NCBI GenBank assembly: GCA_934635225.1 | Contig: CAKTYZ010000019.1 | Coordinates: 1-62,262, forward strand | Length of the DNA stretch: 62,262 nt | DNA from: an uncultured Kiritimatiellota bacterium | Lineage (GTDB): Bacteria; Verrucomicrobiota; Kiritimatiellia; RFP12; UBA1067 | Direction: 5' to 3' | Shown here: positions 51,414 to 59,807 of the stretch, one piece after another | How positions within the stretch are numbered: position 1 is the first letter of the stretch | Layout of the letters: each line of letters opens with the position of its first letter | Made by a program: the position numbers and the translations under genes | Notes under the pieces: generated by a model | The model's input: the letters and a program-made list of their open reading frames with translations, nothing else | Told to the model about the DNA's origin: nothing | Databases searched by the model: none

Positions 51414-53685
51414 AAGGGTTGCAGTTGAAGCCTGGCGAGCCGGAGGGCGCGAAAGATGAGCGCGGCGCATTTCGGCGCGCACCCGAAGAGCCGCCGCCCA
51501 TCGCGAAGCCCGTGCCGCCAATCGCCGGCTTGGACTTCGCCGAGAGCGAGATGCGTCCGCGCGCGCGGTCCACGCCGATGACGGTGACGGACAGACGGTC
51601 ACCCGCCTTGACGACGCTCGCCGGATCGGACACATAGTTGTCTGAAAGCTCGGAGAGATGGATGAGTCCATCCTGATGAACGCCAATATCGACAAATGCG
51701 CCGAATGCCGTCACATTCGTGACGAGGCCTTCCAGCTTCATGCCTTCCTTCACGTCTTCGATCTTCGTCACGTCTTCACGGAATTTCGGCGGCTCAAACG
51801 TCTTGCGCGGATCACGCCCCGACTTGACGAGTTCGGCGACGATGTCCTTCAGCGTCGGCTCTCCGACATCGTTCGTGATGTACCGGCGAATGTCGATCTT
51901 CTTCGCCATCAGGGAATTGCCGACGAGGTCGCCCACGCCCAGCCCAACATCTGCCGCCATGCGTTCGACAAGCGCATAGCGTTCGGGATGCACCGCTGAG
52001 GCGTCAAGCGGGTTCTTCGCGCCACGAATGCGCAAGAAGCCCGCGCATTGCTCGAACGCCTTGGGTCCGAGGCCTTTAACCTTCTTGAGTTCTTCGCGCG
52101 ACGAGAAGCGCCCATTCGTGTCTCGCCATTCGACAATCGCCTTCGCCAAAGCCGCCGAAAGCCCCGAGACGCGCTCCAGAAGCGGCACGGACGCGGTGTT
52201 CAGTTCCACACCAACGCCGTTTACGCACGAGACGACAACTTCGTCCAGCTTTGCGCCCAAAAGCGTCTGCTGCACGTCGTGCTGATATTGCCCAACGCCA
52301 ATCGCCTTCGGGTCGATCTTCACCAGCTCGGCCAGCGGGTCCTGAAGGCGGCGACCGATCGAGATTGCGCCGCGCACGGTCAGGTCGAGGTCAGGAAACT
52401 CCTTGCGCGCAATCTCACTCGCCGAATAGACGGATGCGCCAGCCTCGGAGACCGAAACCACGAGAGGCGTCGGGATCTCGGGATGCTGGGTCTTCAGCGT
52501 CTTCAGCGTTTCGCGCACAAACGCCTCCGTCTCGCGGCCCGCCGTCCCATTGCCGACGGCGATTGCCTCGGCGTGGTACTTCGCAACGATCAGCGCGATC
52601 GCCTTGGCCGCTTCCAGCTTCTTCTGCTGAGGAAAGATCACCGTCTTGCCGAGATACTTGCCCGTTGCGTCTATCATCGCAACCTTGCAGCCCGTGCGAA
52701 TGCCCGGGTCAATCGCCAACACGGCCTTGCCGCCCAATGGCGAAGCGAGCAGGAGATGCCGCAGGTTCTCCGCGAAGACCTCGACCGCCGCACGGTCAGC
52801 CTCAGCCTTCTTCTCGACCGTGACGTCAATCTCGCAGCTCGGCGCGAGCAGACGCTTATAGGCGTCTTCCGCCGCGAGGCGAATCTGGCCCGCGCAGTCC
52901 TCGGTCGCGGTTGTCGCGCGCATCGCGTCAATAATCTCCAACATCCGCCCAATCACCGGCTCCTTCTCCAGCTCGAGCTTGACCCAAAGGACCTTCTCGG
53001 CCTGCCCGCGACGAATCGCGAGATAGCGATGGGAGGGGATAGTCGCAATCGACTCGGAGAAATCGTAATACTGCTCGAACTTCGTCGGCTCGGTCGGCTT
53101 GGGACTTACGACTTCGCTCTTCACGACGGATTTCGTCGCGTAGGCCTGACGCACCGCACCGCGCACGTCTGCGATGTCGGCAATGCGCTCAGCGAGAATG
53201 TCGCGCGCGAACTGCAGATCCTCGTCCGTCGGCATCGCGCCTTCGCCCGCGCCATTCCAGCCGTCCGCCTTGCCGCCGTCCCATCTTCCACTCCAGATCG
53301 CGTCCGCGAGCGGTTCATAGCCCTTCTCCCTCGCGACTTGCGCACGCGTGCGTCGCTTGGGCTTGTAGGGCTGATAAAGGTCTTCGAGAGCGCTCTTCTG
53401 CCAACACGCGGAGATCTTCTCGCGCAACTCGTCCGTGAGCTTGCCTTGGTCGTCGATGGACTTCAGAATCGTCTCCTTACGTTCGAGAAGTTCGGTGAAA
53501 TAGCCGAATCGTTCCTGAATCTTTCCGATCTGCACTTCGTCAAGGTTACCGTGCGCCTCCTTGCGGTAGCGGGCGATGAACGGCACGGTGCTACCTTCGC
53601 CAAGGAGCTTCACGACAGCCCCGACGCCATCGGGACGGATGGCAAGTTCAGTGGCAATCTTTGAAATGATGATCTGGTTTCCCAT
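51400..53685 (-). CDS. tex: Tex-family RNA-binding transcription accessory protein
   Basis: 761 residues. N-terminal Tex domain (STVPFIARYRKEAHGNLDE), YqgF-like nuclease fold (AIDPGIRTGCKVAMID), helix-hairpin-helix repeats (FSSREELKKVKGLGPKAFEQ) and a C-terminal S1 domain (LVTNVTAFGAFVDIGVHQDG, about 645-715). Start at 53685 (MGNQIIISK). Lies between the DjlA-like gene and the response regulator on one transcript. Confidence 0.96.
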   Translation of the reverse strand: MGNQIIISKIATELAIRPDGVGAVVKLLGEGSTVPFIARYRKEAHGNLDEVQIGKIQERFGYFTELLERKETILKSIDDQGKLTDELREKISACWQKSALEDLYQPYKPKRRTRAQVAREKGYEPLADAIWSGRWDGGKADGWNGAGEGAMPTDEDLQFARDILAERIADIADVRGAVRQAYATKSVVKSEVVSPKPTEPTKFEQYYDFSESIATIPSHRYLAIRRGQAEKVLWVKLELEKEPVIGRMLEIIDAMRATTATEDCAGQIRLAAEDAYKRLLAPSCEIDVTVEKKAEADRAAVEVFAENLRHLLLASPLGGKAVLAIDPGIRTGCKVAMIDATGKYLGKTVIFPQQKKLEAAKAIALIVAKYHAEAIAVGNGTAGRETEAFVRETLKTLKTQHPEIPTPLVVSVSEAGASVYSASEIARKEFPDLDLTVRGAISIGRRLQDPLAELVKIDPKAIGVGQYQHDVQQTLLGAKLDEVVVSCVNGVGVELNTASVPLLERVSGLSAALAKAIVEWRDTNGRFSSREELKKVKGLGPKAFEQCAGFLRIRGAKNPLDASAVHPERYALVERMAADVGLGVGDLVGNSLMAKKIDIRRYITNDVGEPTLKDIVAELVKSGRDPRKTFEPPKFREDVTKIEDVKEGMKLEGLVTNVTAFGAFVDIGVHQDGLIHLSELSDNYVSDPASVVKAGDRLSVTVIGVDRARGRISLSAKSKPAIGGTGFAMGGGSSGARRNAPRSSFAPSGSPGFNCNPFANL

Positions 53686-53723
53686 GTCTCTCTGCTTCTT
53701 CTCTTCTTTCGTTTCGCCTTTTG

Positions 53724-54509
53724 TCAGAATCCACGCGCCGCGCGGACGGTCGCCCACGCCGCGTTGATACGGCCCATGCGCGCGGTCGCCTTTCCGACGA
53801 GTTCGTCCGGAAGACCCTGCGCGCGCAACGCATCAGGGTGATTCTTCTTCGCAAGCGTCCGATACTTGCGCTTGATCTCGTCCGCCGTGTCCGACGGCTT
53901 CGCGCCGAGGACCGCGTACGCCTCCCGCAGCTCGTCCTGAGAGGACGTCGGACCGCCGCGTCTCCCGTTCAGTCGCTGCTGGGCGAAAAAGACGTACCAG
54001 TCCATGCGGATGCGAAGCGCATGCGGCATCCGCTGCAAGATCACACGCTCAGTCTCGCCCACGACGTCGTCCGCGCACGCAATGTCCCAGAGGATCTCGT
54101 AGAACAGCTCGCGCACCTCGACTGAATCGACGACGCCCGCAAACTCCTCGGCATACTGGTAGATCGTGTGCTTGTCATCCTTGGCCTTGCGAAAGACCTT
54201 GATCGCATACTCGCGGGCCTGTGCCGTAAAGCCCAAGCGCGCGAACGCCTGTTCGACGCCGGCAATCTCGTCCCGCGAGACGCGACCGTCCGCCTTCGCC
54301 ATCTTCGCCAGCATCGCCGCCGCCGAAGCGCAGAAGATCATCGCCCGCCGTCGGGACGAGAGCTCACGGTAGGGACGACGCGACCGGGGTGCGCCGCCGC
54401 ACAGGTGATCCTCAACCTTGTGCCCAAGCGCCGCACCCAAAAGTGCACCGAGGGGGCCTCCGAAGAGGCTCCCGATCCAACTGCCAAAAAGGATTCCTTT
54501 CCAACCCAT
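53724..54509 (-). CDS. DjlA-like co-chaperone (TerB plus J domain)
   Basis: 261 residues. A glycine-rich membrane segment (about 1-30), a TerB-type helical domain (about 55-160, KADGRVSRDEIAGVEQAF) and a C-terminal J domain with the HPD triad in AKKNHPDALRAQ, stimulating DnaK ATPase. The order matches DjlA. Start at 54509; the promoter hexamer ends 12 bases before it, so the leader is only a few bases with no Shine-Dalgarno. Confidence 0.88.
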   Translation of the reverse strand: MGWKGILFGSWIGSLFGGPLGALLGAALGHKVEDHLCGGAPRSRRPYRELSSRRRAMIFCASAAAMLAKMAKADGRVSRDEIAGVEQAFARLGFTAQAREYAIKVFRKAKDDKHTIYQYAEEFAGVVDSVEVRELFYEILWDIACADDVVGETERVILQRMPHALRIRMDWYVFFAQQRLNGRRGGPTSSQDELREAYAVLGAKPSDTADEIKRKYRTLAKKNHPDALRAQGLPDELVGKATARMGRINAAWATVRAARGF

Positions 54510-54521
54510 GATTGGGCGGAT

Positions 54522-54530
54522 AGTATAGCA
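54522..54530 (-). promoter_or_regulatory. extended -10 promoter of djlA-like/tex/response-regulator unit
   Basis: TGC plus TATACT (54522-54527) on the minus strand, 12 bases from the ATG at 54509. Confidence 0.6.
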
Positions 54531-54639
54531 GTTTTCCGTCAGGCTTGCAAAGCAGGACACGATGACGCCAAGACGCGGAAACGCTCATCTGCCAAAGGCA
54601 TGCCGATTGACATCAGCCAACCGACGAATGCGCTTCACG

Positions 54640-56187
54640 TCAATCCGCGTCAGGCTTAGCCCATTCGCGACGGTAGAACTCGTAGGCGGGCTTGAGCGTC
54701 TTGTGGTCGAAGGCGACAAGGCCCTTGTCGTTAAGCCCGTCGCGAGCGCCCTCACGACGGCTGTCGCTGCCGCAGTCGAACATCACCCACACGAACGCGC
54801 CCCAGACATGCGGATTCGACTTGATCGCCCGCCAGCTCTCGATGTGGTGCTGCAACTGATACGAAACGGGATGCAACTTGCCGTTTGGCTTCGGACGGAA
54901 CCCCGGCTCGCACGTCTGTCCGAGCGAACCGCCCGCGCCATATTCGGAGACGGCAACGCACGTGCGCCCGTTCGCTGTCCGCCACGATTCGATTTGCGCA
55001 CCAAGGTCGGACGATCTGCCGCCGTACCAGCCGGGATACATGTTGAATCCGAGCGCATCGGGAATCGCGTTCAGTCCCGCCTTCTTCGGGCTGTTGCTTG
55101 CCGCGACGACCGGACGCGAGTCAAGCGAACGGATGAGGTCCTTCACTTCGCGCACGAGCGGTTCGGCCTGCCCATCAGGCATCTTCTTCAGATAGAGCTC
55201 ATTGAAGAGACCCCACATCGCGATGCACTTGTGGCGACGGTGCTGCAACACCATCTCGCGCGTCACATGGAGCGTGTTCGAACGGAACGCGGCGGAGTCC
55301 GTCGTCGCGTCCACGAGCGGAATCTCCGTCCAGACGTAGAGGCCGTACTTGTCGCAGAGATCGTAGAAATGCTCGCTGCGCGGGTAGTGGCTCGTGCGGA
55401 TCGCGTTCGCGCCCATCGCCTTGATGAGCCTGATGTCATTCTCCTCGTCTTCAGGCGAGATCGCCCAGCCTTTCCCCTCACGGTCCTGATGGTAGTTGAC
55501 ACCGCGAAGAAACGTTTTCTTGCCATTCACGTAAAAGCCATCCGCGCGAAACTCATAGTTCGGCAGATCCGTCGAAACGAACAACTCGTCGGCGAAAAGC
55601 CCGTCCGCCACAACGAACGCACGCGTCGGCGGGGACTCAATCAGCTCGACGCCTCGATAAAGCCCGCCGTACATCGTAAAGTCACCGCAGACAGGTGGCA
55701 CATCGGGATTGAAGAAGTTGTCCACTTCGATTTCCAGAGACCTCCCGTTCGGCGGCAGTTCAAAGGTGAAGGCCGTGAACGCGCCGGCGTGACGACCGAT
55801 CGTCCGTCCGTCAACCTTGACGACGGCATGAATCGATGCGGCATGAACGCGCACGTAGCGCTTCAGACCCGGTGTCGCCGGCGGCAGGTCGCGGCGATAG
55901 ACGACCTTCTTGCGTTCGTAACCCGTCCCTGCGACCGAGTCGTGATCCCAACACGTCAGATCCGTCGGCCCGTCCGTGCCGTCTTCGACGTTCCAGCAGT
56001 GCGGCAGCGTGACGGGTGCGCCATCCGCCGTCCAGTCGTCGTTCAATGGCAGACTCCACGCGACACCGCGAAGCGAAAGGAGAAGGAAGAGGAATGGAAT
56101 TAGCGAATGCTCATTGCGCCTTTTCGCTGACGAACGGGCAACGGCAGCGTGGCGGACAAAGCCGCCTTTCAGATGGACATCATTCAT
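54640..56187 (-). CDS. GH2-family glycosidase lacking the central Ig-like domain
   Basis: 515 residues with an N-terminal hydrophobic signal (LIPFLFLLLSLRGVAWSL, cleaved later) preceded by a long basic stretch. The sugar-binding jelly roll (about 55-170) ends in MYGGLYRGVELIE. After only about 25 more residues the TIM barrel begins at NGKKTFLRGVNYHQD. The roughly 100-residue immunoglobulin-like domain normally between them is missing without a frameshift. Acid/base Glu is in WGLFNELY; the nucleophile Glu is in AVSEYGAGG. Likely a beta-galactosidase or beta-glucuronidase relative. ATG lies nine bases after the promoter hexamer. Confidence 0.82.
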   Translation of the reverse strand: MNDVHLKGGFVRHAAVARSSAKRRNEHSLIPFLFLLLSLRGVAWSLPLNDDWTADGAPVTLPHCWNVEDGTDGPTDLTCWDHDSVAGTGYERKKVVYRRDLPPATPGLKRYVRVHAASIHAVVKVDGRTIGRHAGAFTAFTFELPPNGRSLEIEVDNFFNPDVPPVCGDFTMYGGLYRGVELIESPPTRAFVVADGLFADELFVSTDLPNYEFRADGFYVNGKKTFLRGVNYHQDREGKGWAISPEDEENDIRLIKAMGANAIRTSHYPRSEHFYDLCDKYGLYVWTEIPLVDATTDSAAFRSNTLHVTREMVLQHRRHKCIAMWGLFNELYLKKMPDGQAEPLVREVKDLIRSLDSRPVVAASNSPKKAGLNAIPDALGFNMYPGWYGGRSSDLGAQIESWRTANGRTCVAVSEYGAGGSLGQTCEPGFRPKPNGKLHPVSYQLQHHIESWRAIKSNPHVWGAFVWVMFDCGSDSRREGARDGLNDKGLVAFDHKTLKPAYEFYRREWAKPDAD

Positions 56188-56196
56188 GATGCCGCG

Positions 56197-56205
56197 ATTA
56201 TAGCA
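56197..56205 (-). promoter_or_regulatory. near-leaderless promoter of the GH2 gene
   Basis: TGC plus TATAAT (56197-56202) on the minus strand, nine bases before the ATG at 56187. Confidence 0.6.
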
Positions 56206-56314
56206 TACGCACCGCCTGCGGCACAAGCCCGCCACCGCATTCAATCGAGGCCATAGAACAGCGGAAACCCGCAAGAGGGGCGAGGTTCTCCGCTGAGCGA
56301 ACACTTTGTCTCAA

Positions 56315-56355
56315 ATCCTGTGACAGGATGGCACAACAGACCGTCTGCTACGGTC
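56315..56355 (+). promoter_or_regulatory. two inverted repeats upstream of the sigma-54 promoter
   Basis: ATCCTG-TGA-CAGGAT (56315-56329) and GACCGT-CTGCT-ACGGTC (56339-56355), both perfect 6-bp arms, end 10 bases before the -24 element. Candidate sites for an enhancer-binding activator or a second regulator; the close spacing is unusual for classic enhancers. Confidence 0.45.
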
Positions 56356-56365
56356 CGGCACCTCT

Positions 56366-56381
56366 TGGCACGGAGTTTGCA
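56366..56381 (+). promoter_or_regulatory. sigma-54 promoter of the hsp20 pair
   Basis: TGGCACGGAGTTTGCA: -24 GG at 56367-56368 and -12 GC at 56379-56380, exactly the spacing and both consensus boxes of RpoN promoters. The first small heat-shock start is 53 bases downstream. No sigma-70-like extended -10 is seen here, unlike the other promoters of the window. Confidence 0.85.
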
Positions 56382-56433
56382 AAGTGGAAAGTGTCAATTT
56401 GATGGATATAAAACAAAGAAAGGAAACGAAACA

Positions 56434-56814
56434 ATGAACACATTGATGAATATGGATCCGTGGGGCTTCCTCGATGACCTCTTCGGCACAGGGAGTCGGA
56501 CGTTCCGGAACATGCGGGCGCGCGCCGCCGGTCGGTTTCCGCCTGTGAACGTGTATCTGGACGATGACGCGGTGCTGGTTGACGTCGAACTGCCGGGCAA
56601 GACCGCAAAGGACGTAGACCTGACGCTGGAGCCACAGGCCGTAATCATTGCCGACAAGCCCGAGGAAGGCAAGGCCCACGCTTGGAGCCGCCGTCTGGAA
56701 CTGCCGTTCCGAGTCAGCGTCGAGAAAGCGAACGCCAAGTTCACGAACGGCATTCTCCGCATCGAGTTGCCGAAAACCGAGGCGACAGGCGTTCACAAAA
56801 TCGCCATTCACTAA
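56434..56814 (+). CDS. small heat-shock protein (Hsp20 family), first copy
   Basis: 126 residues. Alpha-crystallin domain about 35-126: VNVYLDDDAVLVDVELPGKTAKD, LELPFRVSVEKANAKFTNGIL, LRIELPKTE. ATP-independent holdase. N-terminus is short (MNTLMNMDPWGFLDDLFG). AAAGGA precedes the ATG by ten bases. Followed after 30 bases by a second Hsp20 gene; driven by the sigma-54 promoter. Confidence 0.92.
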   Translation: MNTLMNMDPWGFLDDLFGTGSRTFRNMRARAAGRFPPVNVYLDDDAVLVDVELPGKTAKDVDLTLEPQAVIIADKPEEGKAHAWSRRLELPFRVSVEKANAKFTNGILRIELPKTEATGVHKIAIH

Positions 56815-56850
56815 ACAAGGCAGAAGAAACAAGAAAAGGGAGGAATGAAA

Positions 56851-57186
56851 ATGAACGAAGAAAAATTTGTGGTTCCGACGGCGACATTGACCGAAAAGCC
56901 CGAGGAGTATGAGCTGAAGGTCGAGATTCCGGGCGTCGGCAAAGAAGAGGCCGAACTGCACATGGACGGCAAGACCCTCACGCTGAAGACGCATGCGAAG
57001 TACCAGAATCCCGCTGGCTTCCGTGAAGTCGCAAAGGAGTTCGAACGGACAAACTACGCAATCAGCGCGGACTTGCCCGAGATGGCCGACCCGAAGACGC
57101 TGACGGCAAAGCTGGAGAACGGCATCCTGACGGTCATCATCAAGAAGCGCGCCGAATCAAAGCCGACTCAGATTCAGATTCAGTGA
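56851..57186 (+). CDS. small heat-shock protein (Hsp20 family), second copy
   Basis: 111 residues from ATG 56851, which has GGGAGG seven bases before; the ATG at 56845 has the Shine-Dalgarno at only one base. Alpha-crystallin domain: YELKVEIPGVGKEEAELHMD, then AKLENGILTVIIKKRAE with no classic IXI tail. Two unequal Hsp20 proteins in tandem resemble IbpA/IbpB or the Desulfovibrio pair and may form mixed oligomers. Terminator follows at 57220. Confidence 0.9.
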   Translation: MNEEKFVVPTATLTEKPEEYELKVEIPGVGKEEAELHMDGKTLTLKTHAKYQNPAGFREVAKEFERTNYAISADLPEMADPKTLTAKLENGILTVIIKKRAESKPTQIQIQ

Positions 57187-57219
57187 CTGCGGGGCGAGCG
57201 TGCATCTGCGCGGTTCCTG

Positions 57220-57259
57220 CGCGGCAAGAGGGCCATAGCCCACTTGCCGCGTGCTTTTT
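57220..57259 (+). terminator. terminator of hsp20 pair
   Basis: Nine-bp stem CGCGGCAAG/CTTGCCGCG (57220-57228 with 57243-57251), 14-base loop, then TGCTTTTT. Its T-run touches the promoter of the next gene. Confidence 0.8.
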
Positions 57260-57267
57260 GATATAAT
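57259..57267 (+). promoter_or_regulatory. leaderless promoter of the phosphoesterase gene
   Basis: TGA plus TATAAT (57262-57267) on the plus strand, seven bases before the ATG at 57275. No Shine-Dalgarno is present. Confidence 0.65.
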
Positions 57268-57274
57268 TCACGCG

Positions 57275-58393
57275 ATGAAATACGCCCTTGTCTCCGACAT
57301 CCACGCCAACGTCGAGGCCCTGCAGCGCGTCCTTGCTGACGCACGCCAGCAAGGTGCTAACGCCATTATCTGCCTTGGCGACATCGTCGGATACGGGCCT
57401 CTCCCCGAAGACGCGCTCGCGCTCGTGCGACGGTCCGCGCACGTCGTTCTCGCCGGCAACCACGATGACGCCGTCTCGGGGCGCGGCAACGCCGAGACAT
57501 TCAACGGCTTGGCCGCCGACGCCGTGACGCGCCATCGAGAGGCTCTTTCCTCGGACGAGCTCGCCTGGCTGAAGAGCTTGCCCTACGTCCATCGATTCGA
57601 GAACGCCGTGGCCGCGCACGGAGACCTTGTCGATCCGCCAAAGTTCTACTATGTGGATGACGCCGATGGCGCGGCAGCCAACTTCGCGGCGACGGACGCG
57701 CAACTGCTGTTCGTCGGGCATACGCACATCCCCGCGCTGGCCGTCGTCGGGGACAGCGGCACGGTTCATCTCACAACGCCACAGGACTTCACGCTGGAGC
57801 CCAACAAACGCTACATCGTCAACCCCGGCTCCGTCGGCTACCCGCGTGAGACAAATGGCGTCTGCCGTTCGTCTTACGTGCTGTACGACGCTTCGGAGAA
57901 GACAGTCGAGTTCCGCTTTCTCCCCTTTGCCGTCGCCTCCGTCATGCCGCGCGGAGCCGCCCGCGGCAAGCGACGGCGCATTCTTCTCGCCACAGCCGCC
58001 CTTCTGACGACGGCCCTCGCCGCGGCCCTCTCCTTCGCGACGCGCCCGAAGACACGCACCGTCATCAAGACGGAAACGCGAATCGTCGAGGTGCCTTCGG
58101 CGGAAGACAGCGCACGTCTCCTCGCCCGCAAGGAACTGACGCTCACGGTCCACGACCGAAAGGTGCGCGCCAACCTCCTGCTTCGCGACGGTCCCGCCGA
58201 ACTGTCAATCGAATTTCGCGACGCCAACGGCCAGCCCGTCGGCGAACCCTTCCGCAAGACCGTCAAGAAGTCCGACAGGCAACCCCGTCCCTTTGACCCG
58301 AAAGCCGTCGGAGCGATCTTCACGGTCCGCAAACCGACGTCGGAATCCTCCCCCACGATCCTGTCGTTCGCCCCGTCCGCCGAGGCCCGCTAA
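57275..58393 (+). CDS. metallophosphoesterase fused to a membrane-anchored domain
   Basis: 372 residues. Calcineurin-like phosphoesterase domain about 1-225: SDIHANVEAL, LGDIVGYGP, GNHDDAV, VGHTHIP and NPGSVGYPR supply the two-metal site (ApaH/YfcE-like group). Then a basic stretch RGKRRR and one membrane helix (about 240-260). A C-terminal part of about 110 residues (VIKTETRIVEVPSAEDSA) follows, rich in strands and without recognised family. The catalytic domain would be cytosolic and the tail periplasmic, suggesting a signalling phosphatase. Start at 57275 since the longer frame covers the promoter. Confidence 0.82.
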   Translation: MKYALVSDIHANVEALQRVLADARQQGANAIICLGDIVGYGPLPEDALALVRRSAHVVLAGNHDDAVSGRGNAETFNGLAADAVTRHREALSSDELAWLKSLPYVHRFENAVAAHGDLVDPPKFYYVDDADGAAANFAATDAQLLFVGHTHIPALAVVGDSGTVHLTTPQDFTLEPNKRYIVNPGSVGYPRETNGVCRSSYVLYDASEKTVEFRFLPFAVASVMPRGAARGKRRRILLATAALLTTALAAALSFATRPKTRTVIKTETRIVEVPSAEDSARLLARKELTLTVHDRKVRANLLLRDGPAELSIEFRDANGQPVGEPFRKTVKKSDRQPRPFDPKAVGAIFTVRKPTSESSPTILSFAPSAEAR

Positions 58394-59673
58394 GCCAAGG
58401 CTGCCAAGATTTCCGGCAGAAGCTGCTTCTTGCGCGAAAGGACGCCGGGCATGAGCCATGTGCCGCCGTCGCCCAAACGATACGGCAAGGCGCGGCGGAC
58501 GGAATCCACGCCGCTGAAGAGAAGCTCTGAATTGCCGCGCACGGGGTCCGTGACCATGAGCGCCATGAAGTCGAGACCTTCGCTCCTGACACGTGCGTCC
58601 ATCGCTGCCGACAGCTCCTTCGCATGACGGTGAAAAAACGCGAGATTCGACTCTTCAAGCTGGGCCAACACGAACTTCATGCCACCCTCGGAATACGTCT
58701 TCGCGTCACTTGCAAGCGCTTGCTCGGCCGTCATCGAGGCAAGTGGCGAAGCGACAGACGACAAGCCCTCGAAAATCGCCGCCGCCTTCTCGCCGCAGAT
58801 TCGCTCCAGCCAGTCGCACATCGCACGGTCCGTATCAGTCGTCGTCGGAGACTGGAAGAACAGCGTGTCCGCGACAATCCCCGCGATGAGGACGCCCGCA
58901 ATCTCGCGCGTCGGGCGCTCGCCCATGCCTCGGAACATCTTCGCGACAAGCGTGCAGGTCGAACCGACCGCGTCCGCCGTGTACTTGATCGGATCACGCG
59001 TCGCCGAAAAGGCCATGCGGTGATGATCGACAACCTCGACGACGGGGATCTCCTCCAGACCGGGGATGCCCTGTTCCGTCTCGTTATGGTCCACGAGAAT
59101 CATCCGAAACGGCGGCTCTTCCGCGAATGCGCGCTTGAGGAGCGTGCCGAGAAGCCGGCCCTTCTCGTCCACGACGGGAAAATGGTTGTGCGGGTTCTTG
59201 AGGACGGCCTTGCGAATGTCATGGATGCGGTCGGTGTCCACGAGCGTCTGCGCACAATGATGGAGCGGCGCGTCACCGACGGGAATCGTGAGGTCGGCCT
59301 TGGCGATGAAAAGCGAGAGCAGCTTGGCGGGCGAGAGCATGCCCGCGAACGAGCCGTCTGCCGCACGAACAGGCAGGGACGACTCGCCGCTCGCCTCCAA
59401 AACCTTCAGAGCCTCCACCAACGACTGCGACGCGTCGATGAGCGGAATCGTCGCGTCCATGCGGTCTCGGACGCGCACATAGACGTCACGCTTCGCCCGC
59501 AGGGGCTTTAGGCCGAAATGGTCAAAGACCCATCGCGCCTTCTCCGGCAAAAGCCCCGCGCAAACGGCTTCGACGTCGTGCGTGCCCGTGCGACGCCGAA
59601 GATCCGCAAGCGCGTAAGCACTCATGACCGAATCCACATCCGGATTGCGATGCCCGCAGACAAATGTCTTCAC
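58390..59673 (-). CDS. CBS-domain manganese-dependent inorganic pyrophosphatase (family II)
   Basis: 427 residues, GTG start with GGAGG nine bases before it. DHH-type motifs: GHRNPDVDS at 7-15, LVDHNE and VVDHH. Two CBS segments (VRDRMDATIPLIDASQSLVE, and DTDRIHDIRKAVLKNPHNHFPVVDEKGRL) are inserted, so activity is likely controlled by adenine nucleotides. C-terminal DHHA2 domain ends VLSRKKQLLPEILAAL. Removes PPi, in tension with or support of PPi-using PPDK. Converges on the phosphoesterase with a four-base end overlap. Confidence 0.93.
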   Translation of the reverse strand: MKTFVCGHRNPDVDSVMSAYALADLRRRTGTHDVEAVCAGLLPEKARWVFDHFGLKPLRAKRDVYVRVRDRMDATIPLIDASQSLVEALKVLEASGESSLPVRAADGSFAGMLSPAKLLSLFIAKADLTIPVGDAPLHHCAQTLVDTDRIHDIRKAVLKNPHNHFPVVDEKGRLLGTLLKRAFAEEPPFRMILVDHNETEQGIPGLEEIPVVEVVDHHRMAFSATRDPIKYTADAVGSTCTLVAKMFRGMGERPTREIAGVLIAGIVADTLFFQSPTTTDTDRAMCDWLERICGEKAAAIFEGLSSVASPLASMTAEQALASDAKTYSEGGMKFVLAQLEESNLAFFHRHAKELSAAMDARVRSEGLDFMALMVTDPVRGNSELLFSGVDSVRRALPYRLGDGGTWLMPGVLSRKKQLLPEILAALA

Positions 59674-59674
59674 T

Positions 59675-59752
59675 TCAAAAAACCTCCAACCCTTTGCGCT
59701 GCCCCTCGCAGATCGATTGTTCCTGCGTCATCATCGCGAGCGACTCCCCCAT
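59675..59752 (-). other. possible 25-codon upstream open frame
   Basis: ATG at 59752 with AAAAAGG three bases before it, reading MGESLAMMTQEQSICEGQRK and five more residues to TGA at 59675. It ends one base before the GTG of the pyrophosphatase and covers its Shine-Dalgarno. It could couple or modulate translation. Evidence is positional only. Confidence 0.25.
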
Positions 59753-59768
59753 GGCCTTTTTGTCGGAC

Positions 59769-59777
59769 ATTATACCA
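59769..59777 (-). promoter_or_regulatory. extended -10 promoter of the pyrophosphatase gene
   Basis: TGG plus TATAAT (59769-59774) on the minus strand, with a leader of about 90 bases that contains the small upstream open frame. Confidence 0.65.
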
Positions 59778-59807
59778 TTTTTACGGTGTCCATTCCGCGC
59801 CCGTCGG

